A stretch of 64,000 bases of DNA from positions 1 to 64,000 of the forward strand of contig URDU01000010.1 in NCBI GenBank assembly GCA_900546625.1, in the 5' to 3' direction. The notes under the pieces are model-generated. The model was not told the DNA's origin. It saw only the letters and a program-made list of their open reading frames with translations, and searched no databases. The position numbers and the translations under genes were made by a program. This stretch comes from an uncultured Lachnobacterium sp. (lineage in GTDB: Bacteria > Bacillota > Clostridia > Lachnospirales > Lachnospiraceae). Position 1 is the stretch's first letter, and every line of letters begins with the position of its first letter. Of the stretch, positions 35,146-44,729 are shown in pieces.

Positions 35146-37013
35146 AGAAAATAGCATCCAGGGTATATATGGGACTGATATTTTTGTTCCTGTATCTGCC
35201 TATCGTTGTATTAATAGTACTCTCCTTCAACAACTCCAAATCCAAGGTTAAATGGGGAGGCTTCACGCTCAACTGGTACATAAAGTGCTTTCAGAGTGAG
35301 CGGATTATGTCGGCATTTTCGACAACCCTGCAGATTACGCTGCTTGCGGCTGTGATTTCCACAATAATCGGAACTCTCGCAGCCATGGGTATAAGCGCCA
35401 TGAAAAAAAGAAACCAGACAATCTATCTGGGCGCCACCAACATCCCGATGCTCAATGCAGATATCGTAACCGGTATCTCAATGATGCTCTTGTTTGTAAA
35501 ATTCATGAATCTGGGCTTTGTGACAGTGCTTATCGCGCACATCACATTCAATATCCCTTATGTGATACTAAATGTGCTGCCAAAGCTCAAGCAGACCAAC
35601 AAATACACCTACGAAGCCGCACTTGATCTGGGTGCATCGCCTCTATATGCATTTTTCAAGGTCACCTGGCCTGAAATAAGTCCCGGAGTATTCTCCGGCT
35701 TTATGATGGCTGTCACCATGTCACTCGATGACTTCTCCATCACCTATTTTACGAAGGGTGCCGGAGTCAATACCCTCTCAACCATGCTCTACACAGAGCT
35801 TAAAAAGGGTGTAAAGCCTGAGCTGTATGCTCTGTCAACCATACTTTTCTTTACAGTGCTGCTGCTTTTGGTTGTGGTAAACATCAACTCAAACCAGATA
35901 CCCGTAAGCGCCGCAAAGAAGCCTGCAAGGGCTAAAAAGCTTCGCATCGTAAAGCGTAGTGTAAGCCTTGCAATCGTTGCAGTACTCGTAATAGGCTGCT
36001 TTTCGGTATTTACCATAAGCGCAGGAAGCACGAACAATGACAATACCATAACAGTGCTAAACTACGGTAAATACATCGATGAATCTGTAATCGACAGCTT
36101 TGAGCAGGAAACCGGAATCACCATAAAATACGAGGAATACGAGGAGCCTGAGGAGATGTACACGAAGTACAAATCCGGTGCCATCGATTACGATGTCATC
36201 TGCACCTCCGACTACATCATCGAGAAGCTCATAAGTGAGGGCGAGGTCAACAAGATAGACTACAGCGCTATGCCAAACTATCAAAATGTAAATCAGGATA
36301 TAATCGACATGTCCGCATCCTTTGACCCGACGCATGAGTACACTGTGCCTTATTTCTACGGCACACTCGGCATACTCTACAATAAAAAGCTGGCTGATGC
36401 ATCAGACCTAAATACCTGGGACTGCCTGTGGAACGGCAAATACAAGGACAACATGATTATGATTAATTCTGTCCGTGATGCCTTTACTCCTGCCCTTCGC
36501 ACACTTGGCTACTCGATAAACGAGACCGACACAGCAAAGCTCGACGAAGCGTTCGATATACTAAACAAGCAAAGCAGTGATGTGCTCGCATACTACGTGG
36601 ATGAGACCTGCGATGAGATGGTTGCGGAAAATGCTGCAATCGCAGTGTGCTACTCCGGTGAGGCTGCTGCCGCCATGGCTGAAAATGACAACCTGGACTA
36701 TATCGTGCCAAAGGAAGGCTCAAACCTCTGGATTGACTCATGGTTCATTCCAAAGACTTGCAAAAATAAAGAGGGCGCACAGGAATTTTTGAACTATATC
36801 TGCAGTGATGAGCCTGCACAGCTCAACTTTGAGTATGTATACTATGCATCACCTATCCAGGCTGTAATCGACAATCAGGACGAGGAAACGAAGGAAAACG
36901 AGGCAATCAATCCTCCTTCCGATATGCTCAAAAACTGTGAGGTATACAGAGCATTAAACGATGAGGATGCCACTATGTACAACACACTGTGGCAGAGGCT
37001 CAAATCTGATTAA
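35139..37013 (+). CDS. PotC-PotD fusion: permease plus polyamine-binding protein
   Basis: 624 residues joining two normally separate proteins. Residues 1-260 are PotC: six membrane segments, with the EAA loop [22 protein letters not shown] further hydrophobic segment (LAIVAVLVIGCFSVFTIS, near 275-295) then anchors a substrate-binding domain that starts TITVLNYGKYIDESVIDSFE and continues to the C-terminus, with the PotD blocks YDVICTSDYIIEKLI, VPYFYGTLGILYNKK and LWIDSWFIPK. The binding domain would sit outside the membrane, tethered to its own permease, so no lipoprotein is needed. The reading frame is continuous. Symbol left blank because it covers both potC and potD. Confidence 0.92.
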   Translation: MVKKIASRVYMGLIFLFLYLPIVVLIVLSFNNSKSKVKWGGFTLNWYIKCFQSERIMSAFSTTLQITLLAAVISTIIGTLAAMGISAMKKRNQTIYLGATNIPMLNADIVTGISMMLLFVKFMNLGFVTVLIAHITFNIPYVILNVLPKLKQTNKYTYEAALDLGASPLYAFFKVTWPEISPGVFSGFMMAVTMSLDDFSITYFTKGAGVNTLSTMLYTELKKGVKPELYALSTILFFTVLLLLVVVNINSNQIPVSAAKKPARAKKLRIVKRSVSLAIVAVLVIGCFSVFTISAGSTNNDNTITVLNYGKYIDESVIDSFEQETGITIKYEEYEEPEEMYTKYKSGAIDYDVICTSDYIIEKLISEGEVNKIDYSAMPNYQNVNQDIIDMSASFDPTHEYTVPYFYGTLGILYNKKLADASDLNTWDCLWNGKYKDNMIMINSVRDAFTPALRTLGYSINETDTAKLDEAFDILNKQSSDVLAYYVDETCDEMVAENAAIAVCYSGEAAAAMAENDNLDYIVPKEGSNLWIDSWFIPKTCKNKEGAQEFLNYICSDEPAQLNFEYVYYASPIQAVIDNQDEETKENEAINPPSDMLKNCEVYRALNDEDATMYNTLWQRLKSD

Positions 37014-37114
37014 AAATGAATAGCACAGCTATATTTTGTATGATGTCACAAAAATGAAGCATAAAAATTGTACAAAAATACATATTGCAAACTACATCAA
37101 ACAATGATAGAGTA

Positions 37115-37147
37115 AAATCCACGAAGCGCCATGCTTCGTGGGTTTTA
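37115..37147 (+). terminator. Terminator of the pot operon
   Basis: CCACGAAGC (37119-37127) pairs with GCTTCGTGG (37133-37141), with AAAAT and TTTT extending the stem. Confidence 0.8.
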
Positions 37148-37191
37148 CTTTTCCACGGGATCCGATATTTTTATGCTCCGCAAGGAGATTC

Positions 37192-38085
37192 ATGAAATAC
37201 ACGGAGTTTTTACATACTATAGAAACAGAAATAACCTCAAGACTTGACAATGATTTCAAGCTCACTATCCATCCTGTAAAAAAGAACAACGGGATGATCT
37301 ACGACGGATTGGTGATTATCAATCCCAAATTCAATATAGCACCGACTATTTATCTCAATCCTTACTACCATTGGTATCTTGATGGTGTATCCATTGATTC
37401 TATTCTCGATGCGATTTTATCCACCTACAATGATTTCAAGCCAACTGAAGATTTTGACATCAGCTTCTGTGATGATTTTTCCAAGGTGCAGGACAAAATA
37501 ATTTTCCAGCTCATAAGCTACGAGAAAAATCAAAAGCAGCTAAAGGATATTCCCTATATTAAATATCTGGATTTTGCCATCATATTTGAAGTGTATGTTG
37601 GAGCACAGCTTCCGGAGTTTGGCACTATCACAGTCACAGATGCGCTTCTGTCACGCTGGGGCATAGATACAGAAACACTAATCCGCGCCTCAATGCAAAA
37701 TACCCCAAGGATACTTCCTTGCTCTATAATCAACATGGCAGAGTTTCTAGCCAAAAAATGCCCGGGCTATGCCAGTCAGATGCGCGCAGTCTGTGATTTT
37801 GACAGCCTGCCTATGTACATCCTGACAAACAGCAGGCAGACAAACGGTGCATCCGCCATACTCTACCCTGGTGTGCTAAGCTCGCTGGCTAAAAAGCTCG
37901 GCGGCAATATGCTGCTCATACCAAGCAGCATCCATGAGTTTCTGGTAATGCCGCTGGATAGCGATATAGATGTCTGCAACCTGAGCGAATTCATCTGCGA
38001 GGTAAACTCTACAGAGGTACGTGACGAGGAAGTGCTCGGTGAGAGGTACTACATATACGACAGCAAAACAGACACTGTCTACTGA
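37192..38085 (+). CDS. DUF5688 family protein
   Basis: 297 residues from the ATG of MKYTEFLHTIETEI; AAGGAG lies 6 bases before it. The run of GMIYDGLVIINPKFNIAPTI, then YLNPYYHWYLDGVSIDSIL, and the later TNSRQTNGASAILYPGVL match DUF5688, a family widespread in Lachnospiraceae and often in several copies per genome. Function unknown, cytoplasmic. It lies between the pot operon terminator and a bidirectional terminator, so it is transcribed alone, with no recognised promoter in the short upstream gap. Confidence 0.8.
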   Translation: MKYTEFLHTIETEITSRLDNDFKLTIHPVKKNNGMIYDGLVIINPKFNIAPTIYLNPYYHWYLDGVSIDSILDAILSTYNDFKPTEDFDISFCDDFSKVQDKIIFQLISYEKNQKQLKDIPYIKYLDFAIIFEVYVGAQLPEFGTITVTDALLSRWGIDTETLIRASMQNTPRILPCSIINMAEFLAKKCPGYASQMRAVCDFDSLPMYILTNSRQTNGASAILYPGVLSSLAKKLGGNMLLIPSSIHEFLVMPLDSDIDVCNLSEFICEVNSTEVRDEEVLGERYYIYDSKTDTVY

Positions 38086-38106
38086 TAATCATGTAACCCG
38101 ATAACA

Positions 38107-38148
38107 AAAATACCGGATACCATATCACAGATATGTATCCGGTATTTT
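38107..38148. terminator. Bidirectional terminator between DUF5688 gene and glgA
   Basis: TACCGGATAC (38111-38120) pairs with GTATCCGGTA (38135-38144), with A4 and T4 extensions. Serves both converging genes. Confidence 0.85.
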
Positions 38149-38157
38149 ACTTTCTGA

Positions 38158-39609
38158 CTAGTTGCCAAGCAGCATGTCGTAGAGCTTCTCGTACTCTCTC
38201 GCAGATGCCTTCCATGAGAAGTCATGTCTCATGGCGCGCTGTACCATCTCCTGCCATCTGTCCTTATGGTTTTCAAACACATCAAGAGCATATTTGATGA
38301 CATGCAGCATATCATGCGCATTATAATCGGCAAAGGAAAAGCCATCGCCCGTATTCTCGTACTCATTGTACGGCACTACAGTGTCCTTAAGACCACCGGT
38401 CTCCCTGACTATAGGCAGCGTGCCATATCGCATAGACATGAGCTGGCTCAAGCCGCACGGCTCAAAAAGAGACGGCATGAGAAACGCATCACAGCCTGCA
38501 TATATCTCATGTGCATTTTCCTCCGAGTAGCCGATATATACGCCAAGCTTCTGCGGATATCTGCCATGGAAATAATTAAACATCTCCTCGTACTGCTGCT
38601 CACCTGTGCCCTGCACTATAAACTGTACATTCATGGTGGAAAGCATCTCCTCCATCACATATGCCACCAGATCAAAGCCCTTCTGATTTGTCAGACGCGA
38701 AACTATTCCAATCAGCATGACATCCTTATCCACAGCCAGACCATACTTCTCCTGCAGCTGACGCTTATTAACGACCTTTCCACTCAATTCCCTTACAGAA
38801 AAATGCTTATCCAGATATGTATCCTTCATAGGATTAAAGACTTCATAATCTATACCGTTTACAATGCCTCTCAAATGCCTGCGCCGCTCAAGCATCAGGC
38901 CATCCAGACCCTCGCCGCCCTCAGGTGTACAGATTTCATCTGCATATGTCGGACTGACAGTCGTAATCTCATCTGCATATACTATGCCGCCCTTTAAATA
39001 ATTAGCCTCACCATAGAACTCCAGCTCCCCTGAATTAAAAATATGCTCCGGAAGTCCTGTAACATCAGCCACCTCTTTAATCTTCCAACGCCCTTGAAAC
39101 TTCATATTGTGAATGGTAAAGACTGTCTTTATACCGGCATAGAAATTGTCTGAGCCGTACACAGTCTTTAGAAAAACCGGCAAGAGTCCTGTCTGCCAGT
39201 CATTACAATGTATCACATCCGGGGCAAAATCTATAACCGGCAAAGCCTCAAGCACCGCCTTTGAAAAGAAAGCAAACTTCTCCACATCCTCGTATATATT
39301 GTTGTATGGCTTATCTCCTGCAAAGTAAAACTCATTGTCCACAAAATAATATGTCACACCATCATACTGCGATGTAAAAATCCCCACATACTGCCTGCGC
39401 CAGTTGAGATTGACATAAAAATGACAGACGAACTTAAGCTGTGGCAGTAATTTATCATCCATACACTTGTACTTCGGAAGTATAACTCTCACGTCATATC
39501 TGTCCTTGTCAAAATACTTCGGTAAAGATCCCACTACGTCTGCAAGTCCACCTGTCTTCATATAAGGTATTGCCTCTGATGCGGCCATTAGTATTTTAAT
39601 TTTGTCCAT
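38158..39609 (-). CDS. glgA: Glycogen synthase (ADP-glucose type)
   Basis: 483 residues, the usual length. The N-terminal KTGGLADVVGSLPK carries the K-x-GG substrate motif, HNMKFQGRWKI lies in the acceptor region, and the C-terminal MPSLFEPCGLSQLMSMRYGT with the catalytic E-x(7)-E marks GT5. It transfers glucose from ADP-glucose to glycogen. No other glg gene is in the window. Confidence 0.94.
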   Translation of the reverse strand: MDKIKILMAASEAIPYMKTGGLADVVGSLPKYFDKDRYDVRVILPKYKCMDDKLLPQLKFVCHFYVNLNWRRQYVGIFTSQYDGVTYYFVDNEFYFAGDKPYNNIYEDVEKFAFFSKAVLEALPVIDFAPDVIHCNDWQTGLLPVFLKTVYGSDNFYAGIKTVFTIHNMKFQGRWKIKEVADVTGLPEHIFNSGELEFYGEANYLKGGIVYADEITTVSPTYADEICTPEGGEGLDGLMLERRRHLRGIVNGIDYEVFNPMKDTYLDKHFSVRELSGKVVNKRQLQEKYGLAVDKDVMLIGIVSRLTNQKGFDLVAYVMEEMLSTMNVQFIVQGTGEQQYEEMFNYFHGRYPQKLGVYIGYSEENAHEIYAGCDAFLMPSLFEPCGLSQLMSMRYGTLPIVRETGGLKDTVVPYNEYENTGDGFSFADYNAHDMLHVIKYALDVFENHKDRWQEMVQRAMRHDFSWKASAREYEKLYDMLLGN

Positions 39610-39656
39610 GCTGATACCCCCTCCAGATTAAAGCTATTTAAGCAACGATTAATCTG

Positions 39657-39705
39657 ATAAAAAATATAGTATACATCCTGATAACAATAGAATGTATACT
39701 ATATT
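39657..39705 (-). terminator. Terminator of the Spo0A-like gene
   Basis: AATATAGTATACAT (39663-39676) pairs with ATGTATACTATATT (39692-39705); on the minus strand TTTTTT follows. Also flanks the start of glgA. Confidence 0.75.
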
Positions 39706-39778
39706 ATATCACGCGGGAGTACATTTTGCCTAGTTAATTTTGCTAAAACGTGGTTTTAATTGTCTATAATGACGATTT

Positions 39779-40327
39779 TTACATCCCAAGACGTATTTTG
39801 TCTGTAATCAGAGCAATAAACTCCGAATTGGTAGGCTTGCCCTTGCCATAGTTTACGGTGTATCCAAACATGGAGTCTATCGTATCCATCCTGCCTCTGC
39901 TCCATGCAACCTCGATAGCATGCCTTATGGCTCTTTCCACCCTGCTTGAGGTAGTCTTGTACTTCTTTGCAATAGTGGGGTACAAAAGCTTTGTGATAGA
40001 GCTAAGCATCTCCATATCCTCCACGCACATCACTATCGCAGTTCTCAGATACTGATATCCCTTTATATGAGCCGGAACACCTATCTCATGAATGATATCC
40101 GTCACCTGTGTCTCAAGGGATTTTTTCTGCATATATGTATCGTCAAGTGGCTCCGTGTCACCGGATGCTCTCTTTACATACACAAGTACCACATCAGAAC
40201 CGGCATTACCGTTTATCATGCTGTATGCTTCATCACTACTCTTTGCTGTTCCTAAAAACTCCATGCCCTTTAATAAACTCTGCATGTTTTTCTTTTCGTC
40301 TGCTACTGCGACATTTAAAGTGCTCAT
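39779..40327 (-). CDS. Spo0A-like regulator with truncated, phospho-acceptor-less receiver
   Basis: 182 residues from the ATG of [20 protein letters not shown] is just upstream, and the codon before is TTG. Residues from about 75 to the end ([20 protein letters not shown] through [16 protein letters not shown] to [14 protein letters not shown]) are a near-canonical Spo0A DNA-binding domain. The first 55 residues resemble the start of a receiver, but it is shortened, the acidic pair is DE, and the strand that should carry the phosphorylated Asp reads [10 protein letters not shown] without it. The protein should therefore bind 0A boxes without a phosphorelay. Two 0A boxes lie over its own promoter. 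It may be the paralogue or antagonist of a real Spo0A elsewhere. Confidence 0.85.
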   Translation of the reverse strand: MSTLNVAVADEKKNMQSLLKGMEFLGTAKSSDEAYSMINGNAGSDVVLVYVKRASGDTEPLDDTYMQKKSLETQVTDIIHEIGVPAHIKGYQYLRTAIVMCVEDMEMLSSITKLLYPTIAKKYKTTSSRVERAIRHAIEVAWSRGRMDTIDSMFGYTVNYGKGKPTNSEFIALITDKIRLGM

Positions 40328-40381
40328 CAAACTCTCCTATGCCGCCAATTACTGTCATGTCAAAACAAATTGTACGCTTTT

Positions 40382-40412
40382 ATGATAGCACATTTTGTCG
40401 AATTTTGTCGAG
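40382..40412 (-). promoter_or_regulatory. Promoter of the Spo0A-like gene with two tandem 0A boxes
   Basis: On the plus strand TGTCGAA (40396-40402) matches the 0A box TGNCGAA exactly, and TGTCGAG (40406-40412) with one change, ten bases apart (one helical turn). On the minus strand they cover a -35 (TCGACA, 40406-40411), with TATCAT (40382-40387) as -10 at an 18-bp spacing. Confidence 0.72.
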
Positions 40413-40440
40413 AGCGAATTTTTTTTAAAATTTTATGTAA

Positions 40441-42294
40441 CTATTCTTCAAACTGAGAGTTATACAGGTCTGCATAAAATCCGTTCTTTGCAAGAAGCTC
40501 ATCATGTGTACCCTGCTCGATAATGTCTCCGTCCTTCATGACAAGGATCATATCGGCATTTTTGATGGTAGACAGCCTGTGGGCGATGACAAAGCTTGTT
40601 CTGCCCTTCATCAGATTGTCGAGAGCCTTCTGGATACGGATTTCTGTACGTGTATCGACAGAGGATGTAGCCTCATCGAGTATGAGTATAGGATTGTCTG
40701 CAAGGATGGCTCTTGCTATAGTCAAAAGCTGCTTTTGTCCCTGTGACACATTGGAAGCATCCTCATTTAGCTCCATATCGTAGCCACCCGGCAGTGTCTG
40801 GATAAAGTGATGCGCATGCGCTGCCTTTGCTGCCGCGATGACCTCCTCATCTGTGGCATCCAGACGGCCGTAGCGGATATTTTCCATAATTGTGCCCTTA
40901 AAGAGCCAGGTGTCCTGCAATACCATACCAAATGCATCTCGCAGATCTGTTCTGTTGTAATCCCTGATGTCATGTCCATCGACAAGGATGGCACCGGAGT
41001 TTACATCATAAAATCTCATAAGCAGCTTGACCATGGTGGTCTTTCCTGCACCTGTCGGTCCTACAATGGCAACCTGCTGCCCCGGCTTAACCTTTGCAGA
41101 GAAATCCTTAACGATAATCTGGTCAGGATTGTATCCAAAGTGCACATGTGAAAACTCCACACTTCCCTCGATATGGTCCGGCTTTACAGGATTTTCCACT
41201 GTAATATCCTCTTCCTCCTCCTCGAGGAACTCAAAAACACGCTCAGATGCAGCCGCCATCGACTGAAGCTGGTTTGCCACCTGTGCTATCTGCTGGATTG
41301 GCTGTGTGAAATTCTTCACATACTGTATAAAGGCCTGGATATCACCGATTGTGATGACATTCTTTATGGCAAGTATACCACCTGAGATGGCTACTCCCGC
41401 GTATCCCAGGTTTCCTACAAACTGCATGATAGGCATCATAAGTCCCGAAAGGAACTGTGATTTCCATGCGGATTTGTAGAGCACATTGTTGGCCTCCTTG
41501 AAGGTCTTTACAGTCTCCGCCTCTTTATTGTATGCCTTTATGACAAGGTGTCCGCCGTACACCTCCTCGACCTGTCCGTTTATGTGTCCTAAATACTCCT
41601 GCTGCTGTCTGAAGTATTTCTGCGAATGCTTTATGACAAACGAAATAAGTATCATCGAAACAGGCAGGATAACGAGTGAAATCAGCGTCATGAGCGGTGA
41701 AATAGACAGCATCATGACAAGTGTACCTACAAGAGTGGCAACAGATGTGATAATCTGTGTGATACTCTGGTTTAAGCTCTGTCCGAGTGTGTCCACATCG
41801 TTTGTGATACGTGAAAGCACCTCGCCGTATGTCCTTGACTCGAAATACTTCATCGGCATACGGTTGATTTTGCTTGTGATATCCTTACGCATCCTGTAGC
41901 AGGTCTTCTGTGTGATGCCTGTCATGATAAGCCCCTGGGCAAACATGAAAATGGCACTCACCACATATAAAGCAAGCGTAAACAAAAGAACCTTTGCAAT
42001 ATAATCAAAATCTATGCCGCCTGTTCCTGCAATCTTGTTCATCAGTCCCTCGGCAAGCGCTGTGGTGGCTTTTCCCATAACCTTCGGTCCTGCAACGGAA
42101 AATACAGTCGAAACTGCTGCAAATATCATAACAGCAATGATAGCAGCCCAGTATCTGCCGAGATACTTTATGAGCTTCTTTGTAGAGCCCTTGAAATCCT
42201 TGGCCTTCTCTGTGACCATTCCGGGACCTCTGCCCATTGGCCCTCTCGGCCTCTTAGGAGGCATCTTGAACTGTTCGTTATTATTCTCACTCAT
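40441..42294 (-). CDS. ABC exporter half-transporter 2 (TMD-NBD)
   Basis: 617 residues from the ATG of MSENNNEQFKMPPKRPRGP; AAAGGAGG precedes it by 9 bases. Six membrane helices with a basic, proline-rich N-terminus are followed by a nucleotide-binding domain with GPTGAGKTTMVKLL, the signature NVSQGQKQLLTIAR, Walker B PILILDEATSSVD and switch FVIAHRLSTI. The signature begins NVSQG rather than LSGG, which together with the partner's NVSGG suggests asymmetric ATP sites. One nucleotide separates its start from the partner's stop. Typical of heterodimeric multidrug or lipid/peptide exporters (BmrC/BmrD type). Confidence 0.92.
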   Translation of the reverse strand: MSENNNEQFKMPPKRPRGPMGRGPGMVTEKAKDFKGSTKKLIKYLGRYWAAIIAVMIFAAVSTVFSVAGPKVMGKATTALAEGLMNKIAGTGGIDFDYIAKVLLFTLALYVVSAIFMFAQGLIMTGITQKTCYRMRKDITSKINRMPMKYFESRTYGEVLSRITNDVDTLGQSLNQSITQIITSVATLVGTLVMMLSISPLMTLISLVILPVSMILISFVIKHSQKYFRQQQEYLGHINGQVEEVYGGHLVIKAYNKEAETVKTFKEANNVLYKSAWKSQFLSGLMMPIMQFVGNLGYAGVAISGGILAIKNVITIGDIQAFIQYVKNFTQPIQQIAQVANQLQSMAAASERVFEFLEEEEEDITVENPVKPDHIEGSVEFSHVHFGYNPDQIIVKDFSAKVKPGQQVAIVGPTGAGKTTMVKLLMRFYDVNSGAILVDGHDIRDYNRTDLRDAFGMVLQDTWLFKGTIMENIRYGRLDATDEEVIAAAKAAHAHHFIQTLPGGYDMELNEDASNVSQGQKQLLTIARAILADNPILILDEATSSVDTRTEIRIQKALDNLMKGRTSFVIAHRLSTIKNADMILVMKDGDIIEQGTHDELLAKNGFYADLYNSQFEE

Positions 42295-42295
42295 C

Positions 42296-44479
42296 TTACA
42301 TGCCCTCCTTTTTGTTATCCTCAAGTCCAAGCTCCTTCGCTGAAAGCTGTGACTGTGCAATCTGCATATACACATCGCAATTTTCAAGAAGCTCCTCGTG
42401 GGTGCCCTTTCCTACGATTTTACCGTCATCGAGCACGAGAATCTGGTCAGCATGGATAATAGTGCTGATACGCTGTGCCACGATGATTACGGAAGCATTC
42501 TCCGTAACCTCAGCTAAGGCTGCACGAAGGCGCGCGTCAGTCTTCATATCGAGTGCTGAAAAGCTGTCATCAAACACATAGATATGAGGATCCTTTGCGA
42601 TAGCTCTTGCGATGGCAAGCCTCTGCTTCTGGCCACCGGACACATTGGAGCCGCCCTGTGCGATTGAGCTTTCATATCCGTCATTCTTTGTCTCGATAAA
42701 CTCGGAAGCCTGTGCAATATCTGCTGCCTTTTTTATCTGCTCATCACTCGCATCCGCTTTACCAAAGCGCAGGTTTGAGGCGATGGTTCCTGAGAAAAGA
42801 ATACCCTTCTGCGGAACAAAGCCTATCGACTCTCGAAGCTCGCTTAGTGTATAGTCTCTGATATCGTGTCCGTCAAGCTCTATTGAGCCTCCCGTCACAT
42901 CATAGAAACGCGGAATCAGGTTTACAAGTGTAGACTTTCCACAGCCCGTGCTTCCGATGATAGCTGTAACCTTTCCCGGTTCTGCCACAAAATCAATGTC
43001 TGAAAGCACATCCTCCTTCGCTCCCGGATATCTGAAATCCACATGGTTGAAGCGGATAACACCCCTGTGGTCTGCCTCAGTAACAGGCGCCTTTGGATCA
43101 TTTACAGTGCTGTTTGTCCTAATGACCTCATCTATACGCTCTGCCGCAACACCGGCTCTCGGAAGCATGATGGACATGGCTGAGAGCATGAGGAAGGACA
43201 TAACAATCATCATGGCATATGTAATAAACGCAGTCATGGTACCTACCTGCATAGAGCCCTTGTCTATTCGGCCTGCTGCAACCCACACGATACCGAGTGT
43301 GATGCAGTACATGATCATGGACATACCAGGCATCATAAAGGTCATGACGCGGTTTGTAAAAAGCTGTGTGCGTGTAAGCTCACAGTTAGCCTCATCAAAC
43401 CTCTTTTCTTCCTCTTTTTCACGGCCGAATGCCCTGATAACGGAAAGACCTGTAAGAATCTCACGCGAAACAAGGTTTACCTTGTCTACAAGAGTCTGCA
43501 TAATCTTGAACTTTGGCATAGCAATGCCGACCAGCGTAAAAATAAAAACCATGATGGCAACAACCGCAATCGCAATCACCCACTCCATGCCGGATTTGGT
43601 CTGTGCCACCTTGATGATACCACCGATACCGACGATTGGCGCATAAAGCACCATACGAAGCATCATGGTAGTAACCATCTGAATCTGCTGGATATCGTTC
43701 GTGCTTCTCGTAATCAGTGATGCCGTAGAGAACTTGTTAATCTCGGCATTTGAAAAGCCCACAACCTTTGAAAAGGTCTTCTCTCTCAAATCCCTGCCGA
43801 CAGCGGCACCGACCTTTGAAGCCGCAAAGCCTACAACGCATGCTGCTATAAGCATAATTGCTGCAAAGGCTGCCATCTTGGCTCCTGCCCTCCACAAGTA
43901 AGTAATCTGGTTGGCATCCACATCAATTCCGGCATTCTCATCACACTTTGTCGCAAAAGCTACGCCCATGGACTTTAATGTAGATGAACCTACTGCATCG
44001 ATTTTGTCCTGCACCTTGCTTCTTATCTGCTTTATCATGTTATCATCAAGTGCTACTCCCTGCGGTATGGCTGATGCATCCACATCCATCTGCTCCCCTG
44101 ACTGAAAAGCCTGATATGCCATGACAAGAGGAACCAAAAGCTCCTCATCCAGCTCATCAAGTGTGTCAGAATCAGCTGTCAGCTTGTATTTTGTCACACT
44201 ACTGCTGTCACTTGTGTTCTCGGTATCTGCTGTCTCGTAGCATTCCGTAAACTTTTCTTTCTCATCAGACAGCATAAATGTCTGCGCCATCTGATAATCC
44301 TCCGAGGTAATCTCCTTTGGAAGGATATGCTCAATGCCATGATCCTGGATACCCACATCGATGATATCAGATGTGTACGCAGGCAAAGCCAGATCACAGT
44401 AAGCCTGAGCAATGAGAAAAACAAAAATTAATACGATCCATCGCCAGTATGGAATCAGGTTTTTGAAAATTTTACTCAT
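42296..44479 (-). CDS. ABC exporter half-transporter 1 (TMD-NBD)
   Basis: 727 residues, with an extra extracellular stretch of about 150 residues after the first membrane helix (residues about 40-190, acidic and serine-rich). The NBD has GSTGCGKSTLVNL, NVSGGQKQRLAIAR and VFDDSFSALDMKTD, in which the Walker B acidic residue is D instead of E (a degenerate catalytic site usual in one half of heterodimeric exporters) and the switch is VAQRIST (Q in place of H). So the pair is BmrC/BmrD-like. Substrate unknown. Confidence 0.9.
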   Translation of the reverse strand: MSKIFKNLIPYWRWIVLIFVFLIAQAYCDLALPAYTSDIIDVGIQDHGIEHILPKEITSEDYQMAQTFMLSDEKEKFTECYETADTENTSDSSSVTKYKLTADSDTLDELDEELLVPLVMAYQAFQSGEQMDVDASAIPQGVALDDNMIKQIRSKVQDKIDAVGSSTLKSMGVAFATKCDENAGIDVDANQITYLWRAGAKMAAFAAIMLIAACVVGFAASKVGAAVGRDLREKTFSKVVGFSNAEINKFSTASLITRSTNDIQQIQMVTTMMLRMVLYAPIVGIGGIIKVAQTKSGMEWVIAIAVVAIMVFIFTLVGIAMPKFKIMQTLVDKVNLVSREILTGLSVIRAFGREKEEEKRFDEANCELTRTQLFTNRVMTFMMPGMSMIMYCITLGIVWVAAGRIDKGSMQVGTMTAFITYAMMIVMSFLMLSAMSIMLPRAGVAAERIDEVIRTNSTVNDPKAPVTEADHRGVIRFNHVDFRYPGAKEDVLSDIDFVAEPGKVTAIIGSTGCGKSTLVNLIPRFYDVTGGSIELDGHDIRDYTLSELRESIGFVPQKGILFSGTIASNLRFGKADASDEQIKKAADIAQASEFIETKNDGYESSIAQGGSNVSGGQKQRLAIARAIAKDPHIYVFDDSFSALDMKTDARLRAALAEVTENASVIIVAQRISTIIHADQILVLDDGKIVGKGTHEELLENCDVYMQIAQSQLSAKELGLEDNKKEGM

Positions 44480-44610
44480 AAACGTTTCCTTTCTTTCCGG
44501 TTAATTTATCCCCCATACACGAATGCAAAAAAATATCCGCAATCGTGCGCATACTATCTATTTTATCAATTAGCACGGATAATTCAATAAAGAAAGTATA
44601 AAGAAACAGT

Positions 44611-44662
44611 AAAAAAACAGAGACTATACACATGATTGGTAATCTATGTATTGATCTCTGTT
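44611..44662 (-). terminator. Terminator overlapping the truncated toxin gene
   Basis: AACAGAGA (44616-44623 on plus) and TCTCTGTT (44655-44662) close a long hairpin with an inner stem (ATACA..TGTAT); seven T residues follow on the minus strand. The toxin fragment's stop lies in the stem. Confidence 0.8.
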
Positions 44663-44729
44663 ATAAATTATCATATTCTTCGATTTCATCGAGGTCCTTA
44701 AGTGCCTCGTAAGTCCAGCGCACTTTCAT
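44661..44729 (-). pseudogene. Truncated ParE/RelE-family toxin, 22 aa
   Basis: ATG at 44729 overlaps the antitoxin stop (ATGA). The 22 residues (MKVRWTYEALKDLDEIEEYD) are the first strand and helix of a ParE/RelE toxin, normally 90-100 residues; the frame then stops within a terminator hairpin. The catalytic/C-terminal part is gone, so it is not toxic as such. Confidence 0.72.

Noticed and set aside
42948..43646. 232-codon plus-strand frame opposite an ABC exporter gene
   Set aside because: Antisense shadow of a clear ABC gene with no ribosome site or recognisable domain.
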